A stretch of DNA of 46,537 nt from positions 1-46,537 of the forward strand of contig CAJJXG010000011.1 in assembly GCA_905197045.1 (NCBI GenBank). The letters run 5' to 3'. Position 1 is the first letter of the stretch. The number at the start of each line of letters is the position of its first letter. The position numbers and the translations under genes were made by a program. This document shows, in pieces, positions 25,381-34,375 of the stretch. The notes beneath the pieces are model-generated. The model did no database searches. It saw only the letters and a program-made list of their open reading frames with translations, and had not been told where the DNA came from. The stretch is from an uncultured Caryophanales bacterium (lineage in GTDB: Bacteria; Bacillota_I; Bacilli_A; RFN20; CAG-826).

Positions 25381-25953
25381 ATGAAAGGGCTTTTAATCGT
25401 ATTAAGCGGTCCTAGTGGAGTTGGAAAAGGGACTGTAAGAAAAATCTTAATGGAAGACAAGTCTTTAAATCTTGCCTATTCTATTTCAATGACGACTAGA
25501 AAGCCAAGAGTCGGGGAAGTAGATGGAGAAGACTATTTCTTTGTCTCGCAAGCAGAATTTGATAAAGCAATTGATAATGATGAGCTTCTTGAACATGCTC
25601 GTTTTGTTAACAATAGTTATGGCACACCTAAGACTTATGTTGAGAAATTAAGAAATGAAGGGAAAAATGTGCTTCTTGAAATTGAAACTAATGGTGCGCG
25701 AGCAGTAATGGAAAAAACAAAAGGTGATAATCTTTTCTTATCTATCTTTTTACTACCACCATCTTTAGAAGAACTTGAAAAAAGAATCAGAGGTAGAAGA
25801 ACTGAAGAAGAAGAAATTGTTCAAGAAAGACTTTCAAAAGCTAGAAGTGAGATTTCTTTACAAGATCTATACGATTTTAAAGTTGTTGATATTACGCCTG
25901 AACAAGCCGCTAAAGAAATTAGCGATATAATAAAATCTAAAATGTCTTTATAA
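25381..25953 (+). CDS. gmk: Guanylate kinase
   Basis: Guanylate kinase, 190 aa, converting GMP to GDP with ATP. P-loop GPSGVGKGT is at residues 9-17, followed by the GMP-binding SMTTRKPRVGEVDGEDYFFV and the lid region RGRRTEEE. The longer frame opening at TTG 25339 is rejected because the promoter -10 would lie inside it and the conserved protein starts at ATG 25381. priA follows after 11 nt, so the two share a transcript, as in many Bacillota. Confidence 0.95.
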   Translation: MKGLLIVLSGPSGVGKGTVRKILMEDKSLNLAYSISMTTRKPRVGEVDGEDYFFVSQAEFDKAIDNDELLEHARFVNNSYGTPKTYVEKLRNEGKNVLLEIETNGARAVMEKTKGDNLFLSIFLLPPSLEELEKRIRGRRTEEEEIVQERLSKARSEISLQDLYDFKVVDITPEQAAKEISDIIKSKMSL

Positions 25954-25964
25954 TTTAAGTAGAT

Positions 25965-28163
25965 ATGTATTTACTTAAAGTTTTAACTCAAATAAACGTC
26001 TATCTTCTGGATAGGACTTTTTATTATTTATCTCATGAAGAGGTCTTTTCAGGAGTTAGAGTAAAAATAAACTTTAATAACAATGAAATAGTAGGTTATG
26101 TTGTTTCATCTGAATTCAAGGACAAAAGTAAAGATGAAATTGAAAAAGAATTAGGCATTAATCTTTCTTTTGTAGAAGAAGTAATTGATAAAAAGCCAAT
26201 TTTAACAAGCAATCTTTTAAGATTGGCTTTAGAGCTTAAGAAGAGATACATGTATCCTTTAATAGGTGTTTTACAAACAATGCTTCCACCTTCTTTAAAA
26301 CCTAAAAAGACTTTTGAGAACTCAGCCAAGATTCAAGAAGTCGAATATTATTTCGTAAATAAATCTAAGATAAACGATTATAATCTCACTAAAAACGAAA
26401 GCAAAATACTAGAGAAGTTTGATAATAAAGAAATTATCTTAAAAAAAGATTTAAATAAAACAAAAAGCTTAGAATCACTAATTGATAAAGGAATTATTTT
26501 AGTTAAAAAAGAAGAAAAATATAGATACTCGCTGAAACAAATCTTTTCAAATTACGAAAATACCATTACTTTAACAGCTGAACAAGAAAAAGCTTATATC
26601 AATATAATAAACGAGAACGAGCGTCCAATTTTGCTAAAAGGGGTAACTGGTAGTGGTAAAACGGAAATTTATATTAAGTTAATTGAACAATATTTTAATG
26701 AGGGAAAAGGTTCGATTGTACTTGTTCCGGAAATATCTTTAACTCCTTTGATGATTTCTCGACTTTATAATTTTTTTAAAGACAATATTGCTGTATTGCA
26801 TTCTTCCTTAACAAACGCACAATTATACGATGAATATCGAAAAATATCGGATGGGAAAGCAAATATTGTAATCGGCACAAGAAGCGCCATCTTTGCGCCT
26901 GTAAAAAATCTGGGGCTTATTATCATTGATGAAGAAAATGATGAATGCTATAAGCAAGATGATCAAGGTCTTTTATATAATGCAAAAGAAGTAGCGATAT
27001 TGCGATCAAAAATTGAAGGAGCAAAAGTGGTACTTGGCTCTGCAACTCCAGCTATTGAAGATATGGCTAGAGCCAAAAATAATGTTTATAAGCTTATTGA
27101 ATTGACTAAAAGATATAACGATGTTCCTTTACCTGATGTTTTATTAATAGATAGCACAAACTATAAAAACTATTCTTCCATATCTGGCGTATTTTCACTT
27201 GAACTAATTAAAAGACTCAAACTAACTTTAGCCGAAGGCAAACAAGCAATTCTCTTTATTAATAGAAGAGGTTTTTCAAATTATATGATGTGTAAAGAGT
27301 GCGGGCATGTTTTTAAATGTCCTCATTGTGGTTTGCCTTTACATTATCATAAGGAGAAAAAGATTTTATATTGTCATCATTGTGAATATAAAATCACAGT
27401 TCCTAAAAAATGCCCAAAATGTGAATCAACATTTTTAGGATTTGGTCAGTTTGGAATCGAAAAGGTTGAAGATGATTTTAAGAAAATATTTCCTCAAACT
27501 AAATACCTTGTTTTAGATAGCGACCGAGCATCAAAAACATATCAAATAGAGGCTATACTTAAAGCATTTAATAATAATGAAGCTCAAGTACTTATTGGAA
27601 CGCAAATTGTTGCTAAAGGTCACGACTTTAACGATGTAAAATTAGTTGGAGTTTTAAATGCAGACACATTATTAAATTTTCCAAATTATAGAAGTAACGA
27701 GATGACTTTTTCTCTTCTTGCACAAGTTATTGGAAGGTGTGGCAGAAAAAAAGAAAAAGGCGTTGCTATCATTCAAAGCAGTGCTATTACTAACTATGCG
27801 ATATTAACTGCTACAAAACAAGATTATGATTCATTCTATTTAGAAGAGATGAAAAATAGAAAACTTTTTTTAAATCCTCCTTTCTTGTCAATCTTAGCAA
27901 TTGAAGTTTCGACAAAAAACGCTGCAAACTTAGACTATTTTGTTAAAAATATTAAAAATTATTTTGTAAGCCTAGGATTAAAAGATGTTAAAATCTATGG
28001 TCCATCTATTTTGAACTATACAAAATATAAGTGTTGGAAAAACATTTTTATAAAATATAAGAGGCTAGTAGATCTTGTAGAGCCGATTGAAGAACTACTT
28101 TCTGTTTATAAAAACGATAATAAGGTTTCAATTAAACTTAATTTCAATCCATATACTTTCTAA
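25965..28163 (+). CDS. priA: Primosomal replication restart helicase PriA
   Basis: PriA, 732 aa, a 3'-5' superfamily 2 helicase that reloads replication at stalled forks. The 3' DNA-binding and winged-helix regions fill about 1-200. Walker A GVTGSGKT is at 226-233. Motif II reads DEEN (322-325) where PriA normally has DEEH, a notable substitution. All eight Zn cysteines are present: C443, C446, C452, C455, C470, C473, C483, C486. The def and fmt genes that often follow priA are absent; a 406-nt gap comes instead. Confidence 0.94.
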   Translation: MYLLKVLTQINVYLLDRTFYYLSHEEVFSGVRVKINFNNNEIVGYVVSSEFKDKSKDEIEKELGINLSFVEEVIDKKPILTSNLLRLALELKKRYMYPLIGVLQTMLPPSLKPKKTFENSAKIQEVEYYFVNKSKINDYNLTKNESKILEKFDNKEIILKKDLNKTKSLESLIDKGIILVKKEEKYRYSLKQIFSNYENTITLTAEQEKAYINIINENERPILLKGVTGSGKTEIYIKLIEQYFNEGKGSIVLVPEISLTPLMISRLYNFFKDNIAVLHSSLTNAQLYDEYRKISDGKANIVIGTRSAIFAPVKNLGLIIIDEENDECYKQDDQGLLYNAKEVAILRSKIEGAKVVLGSATPAIEDMARAKNNVYKLIELTKRYNDVPLPDVLLIDSTNYKNYSSISGVFSLELIKRLKLTLAEGKQAILFINRRGFSNYMMCKECGHVFKCPHCGLPLHYHKEKKILYCHHCEYKITVPKKCPKCESTFLGFGQFGIEKVEDDFKKIFPQTKYLVLDSDRASKTYQIEAILKAFNNNEAQVLIGTQIVAKGHDFNDVKLVGVLNADTLLNFPNYRSNEMTFSLLAQVIGRCGRKKEKGVAIIQSSAITNYAILTATKQDYDSFYLEEMKNRKLFLNPPFLSILAIEVSTKNAANLDYFVKNIKNYFVSLGLKDVKIYGPSILNYTKYKCWKNIFIKYKRLVDLVEPIEELLSVYKNDNKVSIKLNFNPYTF

Positions 28164-28514
28164 ATTATCTTTTATGCTTGTCATTAATATAGACAACTGT
28201 TAAGTCAAAATTATTTCAAATTTTTTGAAAAAAGTTTTAAAAATTTTAAATACCTTGCAAAACTAGACTTTTTTTCTTATCTTTTAATAAAAGAATTTAT
28301 ATGAAATGATATTTAGAAGTTTGATTTTAAAATATTCGTATTACATAGAAAAGAATTAAGAGATTTTTTGTATTTCCCACAATTTTGTCTAAATATGCTC
28401 AAAATTTAAAGGAGATTGCACAATACAGTATGATTTTTTAGCTGATTTTTGGCTATATTCTCCCACTTTGTTGATGTGGCATTTTTGACATATGTGACAC
28501 TGCAAGATTAAAAA
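28164..28514. other. Gene-free stretch
   Basis: Very A+T-rich sequence with no ORF I can support on either strand. The 91-codon minus-strand frame here overlaps the DUF1904 gene and has no ribosome site. AAAGGAG at 28409-28415 is followed only by a three-codon ORF. I see no clear terminator for priA. A short regulatory RNA cannot be excluded. Confidence 0.4.
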
Positions 28515-28550
28515 TTGAAAAAGAGGCGATAATAATCTATGATTATTATT
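28515..28550 (+). promoter_or_regulatory. Promoter with overlapping palindromic operator
   Basis: -35 TTGAAA (28515-28520) and -10 TATGAT (28538-28543) are 17 bp apart. ATAATAATC (28529-28537) and GATTATTAT (28541-28549) are perfect 9-bp arms around TAT and cover the -10. This layout suits a repressor site. It would drive the DUF1904-rsmB-like-rlmN-prpC-pknB-rpe operon with a leader of about 20 nt. Confidence 0.5.
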
Positions 28551-28569
28551 GTTAAAAATGTGAGGAAAT

Positions 28570-29052
28570 ATGATTACAGTTTCAATATTAGGTTTAGATC
28601 CATATCTTGTCAGACAAATCTCAAAAGAAATGACTCCACGCTTAGCGGATATTTTTGAGTGCAAGAAGGAAGATATTAATTTTTATGCGCCTGAATGTTT
28701 ATACATTCATGATGGCGTCGAGCAAAATACATGGAATGTTTTAGTTAGAGTTCATGCTCCATTAAAAGTCAAAGTGATGGAAAAGGAAGCAGCTAAGATT
28801 ATTCACGAGTTTATGAAAGATGCCTGCATAAATTTAGCCATTGAATTTTACTATTATAGCCAAGACAATCGTTATGAATTTATTGACGATACTCATCCAC
28901 GCTTCATGACTGAGGACAATAGTGTTGAAATTAGTGATGATGAAACACTTGAAGAAGACCTTCATGATGAAAGAGATGAAGAAGGTTATGAAGAACCATA
29001 TCTTGGAAATATATTTGAAGACTTTGATAAGAAAATAAACGGAGGGAATTAG
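28570..29052 (+). CDS. DUF1904-like protein with acidic tail
   Basis: 160 aa, cytoplasmic. Residues 1 to about 110 resemble DUF1904 (tautomerase/MIF-like fold): an N-terminal strand followed by VRQISKEMTPRLADIFECKKEDI, then VLVRVHAPLKVKV and a helix ending in a strand. The region after about 115 is strongly acidic (ETLEEDLHDERDEEGYEE), an extension I do not know from the family. Function is unknown. It is the first gene of the operon, 2 nt before the RsmB-like gene, in the place where def/fmt usually stand. Confidence 0.65.
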   Translation: MITVSILGLDPYLVRQISKEMTPRLADIFECKKEDINFYAPECLYIHDGVEQNTWNVLVRVHAPLKVKVMEKEAAKIIHEFMKDACINLAIEFYYYSQDNRYEFIDDTHPRFMTEDNSVEISDDETLEEDLHDERDEEGYEEPYLGNIFEDFDKKINGGN

Positions 29053-29054
29053 CT

Positions 29055-30332
29055 ATGAATACTAGGGTTTACGACCATAGCTTTAATGTTTTAAAAAGTG
29101 TTTTAAAAGATCACTTATCATTTTCAATTGCAGTAAAAAATAATAGCAAGGGAGTTTCAAAAGACGAATTTAGTGCAATGAGTTCACTTGCTGGTATCTT
29201 TTTAAGAAACTATTTTGCAATAAAAGTTATTGCTGAAGCTGTTTTTAATGCGACTCAAGAAGAACCTGTAATTTATATTGGTCTAGTTTACGTCAATAAT
29301 TTATTTAAAAAGCTTGTTGATGAAAAAGATTCGCTTTCTTACCTTGTTTCAAAATTAAATCTTTATCAAGTTAAGTTTGATGATGAAATCAAAGCAAACT
29401 TTAAAAAAGCGCTTGAAGATAAAAATGGTTTCCTAAAAGAAACATTAAATACAAAAAAGATGGCTAAATCTCCAAGAACATATTTATCATGCATTACCAA
29501 CTTACCTGAATGGATTATAAAAATGCTCCATACTCAATATGGTCGTGATTATGGATTAGATACTGTTCATTCACTTTTTAAAATGCCACGTCAATATGCA
29601 GTTTTAAATAAAATCCTTGGGGAAGTTGACGATAGTGAATTAGCTAACTTTAAAGAAGTGGAACCAACTCTTTTTGAATACAAGAGCAAAACTTCTATTA
29701 GAAAAGATCAACTTGTTCGTGAATCTAAACTTTTACCAATTCAAAAAGCTGAATTTGATATGATTAGAGATTTACCAAGTTTAGAAAATTCAGCAGTTAC
29801 TTTTTATTTTGAAGAAAAGAACTCGATTTACGTTGCCTTTATCAATAAATATCTTGAAGGGACAAACAAGGTTTCTTTAGCAAGTAATAACCCACATTTA
29901 AACCCTGATTTATATTCAAAAATAAAACCTCTTAAAAAAGATAAACTAGATATTTATGAATCTAGCGAAACTGAATTAATCGCTCATCTTTCTGAAAAAC
30001 AAGATATTTTTGTACTTTTACCAAAAAATAGTAATCTTGAAATGCTAAGAAGAACTCCAGAATATGGAATCATTTTTGATGAAAATACTCTTGATTCAAT
30101 TATCGAAAATGAACTAAATGAATTAATGGATGTTCCTCAATATGTTAAAGATGGTGGTAAATTAATTTATGCTGTTCCTACCTTTGATATTAAAGAAACA
30201 ATGCTTATTGTTCATAAATTTTTAGAGAAGAATAAAGATTTCAAGCTTATCAAAGAAAATACATATTTCCCATTTGAAAAAGATAATTCGGTTTTCTATT
30301 ACGCCGTATTTGAAAAGAAAGACAATCAATAA
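29055..30332 (+). CDS. RsmB-like protein lacking methyltransferase residues
   Basis: 425 aa. By locus (directly before rlmN-prpC-pknB-rpe) and layout it corresponds to RsmB, the 16S rRNA m5C967 methyltransferase: a NusB-like helical domain (about 1-140) and an RsmB-type C-terminal half. The catalytic features are gone. The SAM loop (normally CAAPGGKT) reads YFEEKNSI (251-258). The PC motif is PK (K324 in LLPKNSNLEMLRRTPE), and the TC motif is VP (P375 in GGKLIYAVPTF). It probably cannot methylate and may act only as an RNA- or ribosome-binding protein. Start ATG 29055 follows GGAGG. Confidence 0.75.
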   Translation: MNTRVYDHSFNVLKSVLKDHLSFSIAVKNNSKGVSKDEFSAMSSLAGIFLRNYFAIKVIAEAVFNATQEEPVIYIGLVYVNNLFKKLVDEKDSLSYLVSKLNLYQVKFDDEIKANFKKALEDKNGFLKETLNTKKMAKSPRTYLSCITNLPEWIIKMLHTQYGRDYGLDTVHSLFKMPRQYAVLNKILGEVDDSELANFKEVEPTLFEYKSKTSIRKDQLVRESKLLPIQKAEFDMIRDLPSLENSAVTFYFEEKNSIYVAFINKYLEGTNKVSLASNNPHLNPDLYSKIKPLKKDKLDIYESSETELIAHLSEKQDIFVLLPKNSNLEMLRRTPEYGIIFDENTLDSIIENELNELMDVPQYVKDGGKLIYAVPTFDIKETMLIVHKFLEKNKDFKLIKENTYFPFEKDNSVFYYAVFEKKDNQ

Positions 30333-31375
30333 TGATTAATCTTTACGACTATAGTTTAAATAAACTAGAGGACCTAGTTGTTTCTTTAGGTGAAAAGAAA
30401 TTTCGCGCTACCCAAATTTTTAAATGGGTTTATAAACGCGGAATCACTGATTTTGATGAGATGAGTGACATTTCTAAAACTTTTAGAGAAAAACTTAAAA
30501 GTGATTTTACTTTTGTAAAACCACAAATTTTTACTAAGCAAATTAGTAAAGATGGAACAATTAAACTATTAGTTGAACTTGAAGATCACGATAAAGTAGA
30601 AACTGTTTTAATGCGCTATAACTATGGAAACGTTGCTTGTGTTTCTAGTGAAGTTGGCTGCAATATGGGCTGTGCTTTTTGTGCAAGTGGACTTTTAAAG
30701 AAAAAAAGAGAGTTAAAAGTAAGCGAAATGCTTGGCCAAATACTTGTTTTAAATGATTTATTAAAAGAAGAAGGAAATGATGAAAGAATAACTCATGTTG
30801 TTGTAATGGGAACAGGTGAACCATTTGATAATTATGAAAACGTCATGGATTTTATTCGTATTTTAAATCATCCTCATGGCTTAGAAATTGGGGCTCGCCA
30901 TATTACTGTTTCAACTTGTGGAATTATTCCACGAATTTATGATTATGCAAAAGAAGGAATGCAAATTAATTTAGCAATTTCTTTACATGCGCCAAATGAT
31001 GAAATACGACACAAAATAATGCCAATTAGCAGGGTTTATCCTTTAGATGAGCTTATGAAAGCTGTTAAATATTATGAAAAGACTGCTGGAAGAAGAGTTA
31101 CTTTTGAATATATTCTTCTTAAAGGAATTAATGATAGTAAGGAAGACGCCAAAGAACTTGCTAGACTTATCAAAGGAACTTTGGCCTATGTTAACTTAAT
31201 ACCTTATAATGAAGTTAATGAAATGAAATATCGTAGAAGTGATGATAAAACAGTTCATGAATTTTTAGATACATTAATGAAAAATGGGGTTACCGCAACA
31301 ATTAGAAAGGAATTTGGGAGCGACATTGATGCTGCTTGTGGCCAATTAAGAGCTAAAGATGAAAAACGCATTTAG
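30332..31375 (+). CDS. rlmN: Dual-specificity 23S rRNA/tRNA m2A methyltransferase
   Basis: Radical SAM methyltransferase, 347 aa, methylating A2503 of 23S rRNA and A37 of some tRNAs. The 4Fe-4S cysteines are C110, C114 and C117 in CNMGCAFCASG, and the C-terminal acceptor-site Cys is C336 in DAACGQLR. It overlaps the previous stop by one base (TAATG) and the prpC start by 17 nt, so it sits in a compact operon. Confidence 0.95.
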   Translation: MINLYDYSLNKLEDLVVSLGEKKFRATQIFKWVYKRGITDFDEMSDISKTFREKLKSDFTFVKPQIFTKQISKDGTIKLLVELEDHDKVETVLMRYNYGNVACVSSEVGCNMGCAFCASGLLKKKRELKVSEMLGQILVLNDLLKEEGNDERITHVVVMGTGEPFDNYENVMDFIRILNHPHGLEIGARHITVSTCGIIPRIYDYAKEGMQINLAISLHAPNDEIRHKIMPISRVYPLDELMKAVKYYEKTAGRRVTFEYILLKGINDSKEDAKELARLIKGTLAYVNLIPYNEVNEMKYRRSDDKTVHEFLDTLMKNGVTATIRKEFGSDIDAACGQLRAKDEKRI

Positions 31376-32111
31376 AGGGAATTATTGTTATAGAACTGAT
31401 ATAGGAAAAGTCAGAAGTTCAAATGAAGATGAAACCAAAATTGTTACAAATTCAAGTGGCAATGTCCTTTTAATTGTGGCCGATGGAATGGGAGGTCATA
31501 ATAAAGGAGATTTCGCTTCTTTTGAAACAGTTAGAATAATTTCAGAAGCTTTTAAAGATAAAAAAGGCTTTTTAAATGCATATTTTGCTTCTAAATGGTT
31601 AAAAAATATTACTAAAGTTGCAAATTCCACGATTTTTAATTTACAAGATCAAGACGTTACCTATAAAGGAATGGGGACAACTCTTTCAATGGCGTTAATT
31701 ATGAAAGACAAACTTGTTCTTTTAAATTGTGGAGATTCTCGTATATATATAAAAAGAAAAGGGAAATTGATTCAATTAAGTGAAGATCAAACCTATGTTA
31801 ATTTTTTAGTTAAATCTGGTCAAATTAGTAAAGAAGAAGCTTTAACACACCCTGAAAGGCATGTTTTAACTAATGCTGTTGGTATTTTCCCTTCTTTAAG
31901 CGCAGATGTGCGAATTTTAGAGTATCATGGCGAAGCTGTCTTTATCTGTAGTGATGGTTTATATAATAATGTTAGAGAAAAAGATATTTTAAATGTCCTT
32001 GAAATGAAAATTCCAACAAGTGATAAAGTTCAATCTTTAATTTCTTTAGCTAATTTTAATGGTGGAAGTGACAATATAACAATTGCCCTTTGGGAGACGC
32101 TTGATGATTAG
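31359..32111 (+). CDS. prpC: PP2C-type Ser/Thr protein phosphatase
   Basis: PPM-family phosphatase, 250 aa, the partner of the adjacent kinase. Metal-binding motifs are RSSNEDE (19-25), VADGMGGH (40-47), GDSRIYI, SDGLYNNV and GGSDNITIALWE. Start overlaps rlmN by 17 nt; the next in-frame candidates would remove conserved N-terminal sequence. It overlaps pknB by 8 nt. Confidence 0.93.
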   Translation: MKNAFRGNYCYRTDIGKVRSSNEDETKIVTNSSGNVLLIVADGMGGHNKGDFASFETVRIISEAFKDKKGFLNAYFASKWLKNITKVANSTIFNLQDQDVTYKGMGTTLSMALIMKDKLVLLNCGDSRIYIKRKGKLIQLSEDQTYVNFLVKSGQISKEEALTHPERHVLTNAVGIFPSLSADVRILEYHGEAVFICSDGLYNNVREKDILNVLEMKIPTSDKVQSLISLANFNGGSDNITIALWETLDD

Positions 32112-32988
32112 AGTAAACGATGTCGTAGGACAACGTTATAAAATAATTAGCGAACTTGGAAAAGGTGGAATGAGCGATGTTTATGAGGCACGCGATGTAA
32201 TTTTTCGCCGTGAAGTTGCTTTAAAAATCATTAAATTTGAGAATGCCAAAAGAATCGATAATTTAATTCGTTTTCAAAATGAAGCTCGTTTTTCAGCCGC
32301 TTTCAATCATCCAAATATTGTTAAAATTTACGATTATGGTGAATATAATAATTTACCTTATATTGTAACGGAATATGTAAAAGGGCAAACATTAAGGGAT
32401 GTTTTAGATTATAAAAGATGTTTTTCTCTTAATGAAAGTTCATCAATTATGCTTCAACTTTGTGATGCTTTAATTGAAGTACATTCTAAAAACATTGTTC
32501 ACCGTGATATTAAACCACAAAATATTTATTATGCTAGTGATGGAGGAATTAAACTAGGCGATTTTGGAATTTCAATTTTACTAGGTAGTGGTATTAATGT
32601 TAACGAAAATAAAAAAATCATGGGTACTGCTCAATATTTAGCTCCTGAACTTGTATATGGAGAAAAAGCCACTTTTCAAAGTGATATTTATGCAATGGGG
32701 ATTACTTTTTTTGAGCTTTTAACTGGAAGAGTGCCTTTTGATGGAAAAAATCCACATGATGTTGCAATAATGCAAGTTGAAAAAGAAGTTCCTTCACCTT
32801 TATCTATTAATCCCGATTTACCAAAAGAAGTTGAATATATTATTTTTAAAGCGGTTAATAAAAATTTAGATGAACGTTATAAAAGCGTAAGTGAGATGAA
32901 AAAAGATATATTATCTTTATATAAAAACAAAAGAATTATGCGTAAAAGAGGCTCTTTATTTGCTCGTATATTTGGAGGAAATCGATGA
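32104..32988 (+). CDS. pknB: Hanks-type Ser/Thr kinase, soluble PknB/PrkC form
   Basis: Protein kinase, 294 aa from ATG 32104; a TTG start at 32083 is less likely. Glycine loop GKGGMSDV (19-26), Lys41, catalytic HRDIKPQN (133-140), DFG (153-155) and the activation-loop APE variant LAPEL are intact. The protein stops soon after the kinase domain with a basic tail. It has no transmembrane helix and no PASTA repeats, unlike the peptidoglycan-sensing PrkC of walled Bacillota. Mycoplasma kinases are also PASTA-less. The rsgA gene usually found next is missing, and rpe follows with a 4-nt overlap. Confidence 0.93.
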   Translation: MIRVNDVVGQRYKIISELGKGGMSDVYEARDVIFRREVALKIIKFENAKRIDNLIRFQNEARFSAAFNHPNIVKIYDYGEYNNLPYIVTEYVKGQTLRDVLDYKRCFSLNESSSIMLQLCDALIEVHSKNIVHRDIKPQNIYYASDGGIKLGDFGISILLGSGINVNENKKIMGTAQYLAPELVYGEKATFQSDIYAMGITFFELLTGRVPFDGKNPHDVAIMQVEKEVPSPLSINPDLPKEVEYIIFKAVNKNLDERYKSVSEMKKDILSLYKNKRIMRKRGSLFARIFGGNR

Positions 32989-33653
32989 AAAGAGAAGTGG
33001 AAGTCAGTATTTCAATTTTAAATGCTAATTTTTTAAATTTAGAAAAAGAAATCTTAAAAGCAAAAGAAATTGGAATTAAATATCTCCATTTTGATGTAAT
33101 GGATGGACATTTTGTACCAAATATCTCTTTTGGAGCTCCAGTTTTAGAAGCGATTTCTCATCATTTTGGTTTAATCAATGATGTTCATTTAATGATTTCT
33201 GATCCTTTTAAATATCTTGATGATTTTGTTAAAGCTGGCGCCGATATAATTACTTTTCATTATGAAGCAATTGAAAATGATGAAAAACGCCATTTATTGA
33301 TTCAAAAAATTAAAGAAAAAGGAGTTAAAGCGGGAATCTCAATAAAACCAAATACTGATGTGACCGCTCTTTTACCTTTTTTAAATGAAATTGACTTAAT
33401 TTTAATAATGTCGGTCGAACCTGGATTTGGCGGACAGAAATTTATGGAAAATGCTTTAGATAAGATTAAATTTTTATCTCAAGAAAAAATTAAAAATGGT
33501 TTAAAATATTTAATAGAAGTAGATGGAGGGATAAACAATATTACCTTTAAGAAGTGTGAAGACTTCGGAGTAGATATTTGTGTTATTGGGAGCTACTTAT
33601 ATAAAAGTAGAAATATGAAAGAAAGTTATGAACTATTAAAGGTAGAAGTATGA
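32985..33653 (+). CDS. rpe: Ribulose-phosphate 3-epimerase
   Basis: TIM-barrel epimerase, 222 aa, interconverting ribulose 5-phosphate and xylulose 5-phosphate in the pentose phosphate pathway. Conserved segments are SILNANFLNLEKE, HFDVMDGHFVPNISFG with catalytic Asp and metal His, VHLMI, MSVEPGFGGQ and VDGGIN with the second Asp. It overlaps pknB and the following membrane protein by 4 nt each. Confidence 0.94.
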   Translation: MKREVEVSISILNANFLNLEKEILKAKEIGIKYLHFDVMDGHFVPNISFGAPVLEAISHHFGLINDVHLMISDPFKYLDDFVKAGADIITFHYEAIENDEKRHLLIQKIKEKGVKAGISIKPNTDVTALLPFLNEIDLILIMSVEPGFGGQKFMENALDKIKFLSQEKIKNGLKYLIEVDGGINNITFKKCEDFGVDICVIGSYLYKSRNMKESYELLKVEV

Positions 33654-34336
33654 GTGAATTACAAGGCGCATTTTTAGCAAGTATTGGAATTGGTTTAATA
33701 ATTTGTATTTTAGTTTTTGTTATTGAAGGCAGAGCTTTTGCAAAAACCGGCAATGCTAAATACAGTTTATTAAGATATTTTCCTTTTGAGCTTAATTGTT
33801 TTAAAAGAAACTCGAAAGTAAGTTATGTTTATCCAATTGCTCTTTTTGTTGGGACGCTTTTAATTTCTTCTTCTTATCTATTTTTTGCTTTAGAAACTCA
33901 ACAAAAGGGTGGAGCAATGACAGTTGCTTATATCATGTTTGCAATTAGTTGCATTACAGCTTTAGCTTATAATGCATTAACCTTTATTAAACTCTCAAAT
34001 TATCAAATGCATCTAATTTTTGCAGTGTTTTTTGTTTGTTTGAACCTTTTAGAAATGATTTTATCGCTCTTCTTTTTACCAAATAATAATTATTTTTATG
34101 TCAACGCTCCTCATCAAGCCACGCAAATTGTCGTCTTCATTGTTTCATTTTTACTTTTAATTTTTGAAGCCATTTTAATGTTTAATCCTTCTTATAAAAG
34201 ATGGAATAAAATGGTAAAAGTTGATGCTGAAACATTTAATAGACCTCGCTACAATTATCTAGCAATGCTTGAATGGGGCAATTTCGTTATCTACATTTTA
34301 AATTTATTGCCTGTAGGCATAACAATGTTTTTCTAA
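33650..34336 (+). CDS. Six-helix membrane protein, unknown
   Basis: 228 aa with six predicted transmembrane helices (about 9-26, 60-81, 90-112, 120-142, 157-178, 209-227). I do not recognise a family. The short soluble loops carry no known motif; the loop at 27-58 is basic. It overlaps rpe by 4 nt and ends at the bidirectional terminator at 34376, so it is the last gene of the rsmB-like-rlmN-prpC-pknB operon. Confidence 0.65.
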   Translation: MSELQGAFLASIGIGLIICILVFVIEGRAFAKTGNAKYSLLRYFPFELNCFKRNSKVSYVYPIALFVGTLLISSSYLFFALETQQKGGAMTVAYIMFAISCITALAYNALTFIKLSNYQMHLIFAVFFVCLNLLEMILSLFFLPNNNYFYVNAPHQATQIVVFIVSFLLLIFEAILMFNPSYKRWNKMVKVDAETFNRPRYNYLAMLEWGNFVIYILNLLPVGITMFF

Positions 34337-34375
34337 TTTATAAAAGTAATTTAAAAAAATAAAGTTAATTCTTAG

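Noticed and set aside
28389..28664. 91-codon minus-strand frame
   Set aside because: It overlaps the DUF1904 promoter and gene, has no SD, and its sequence looks like an antisense shadow.
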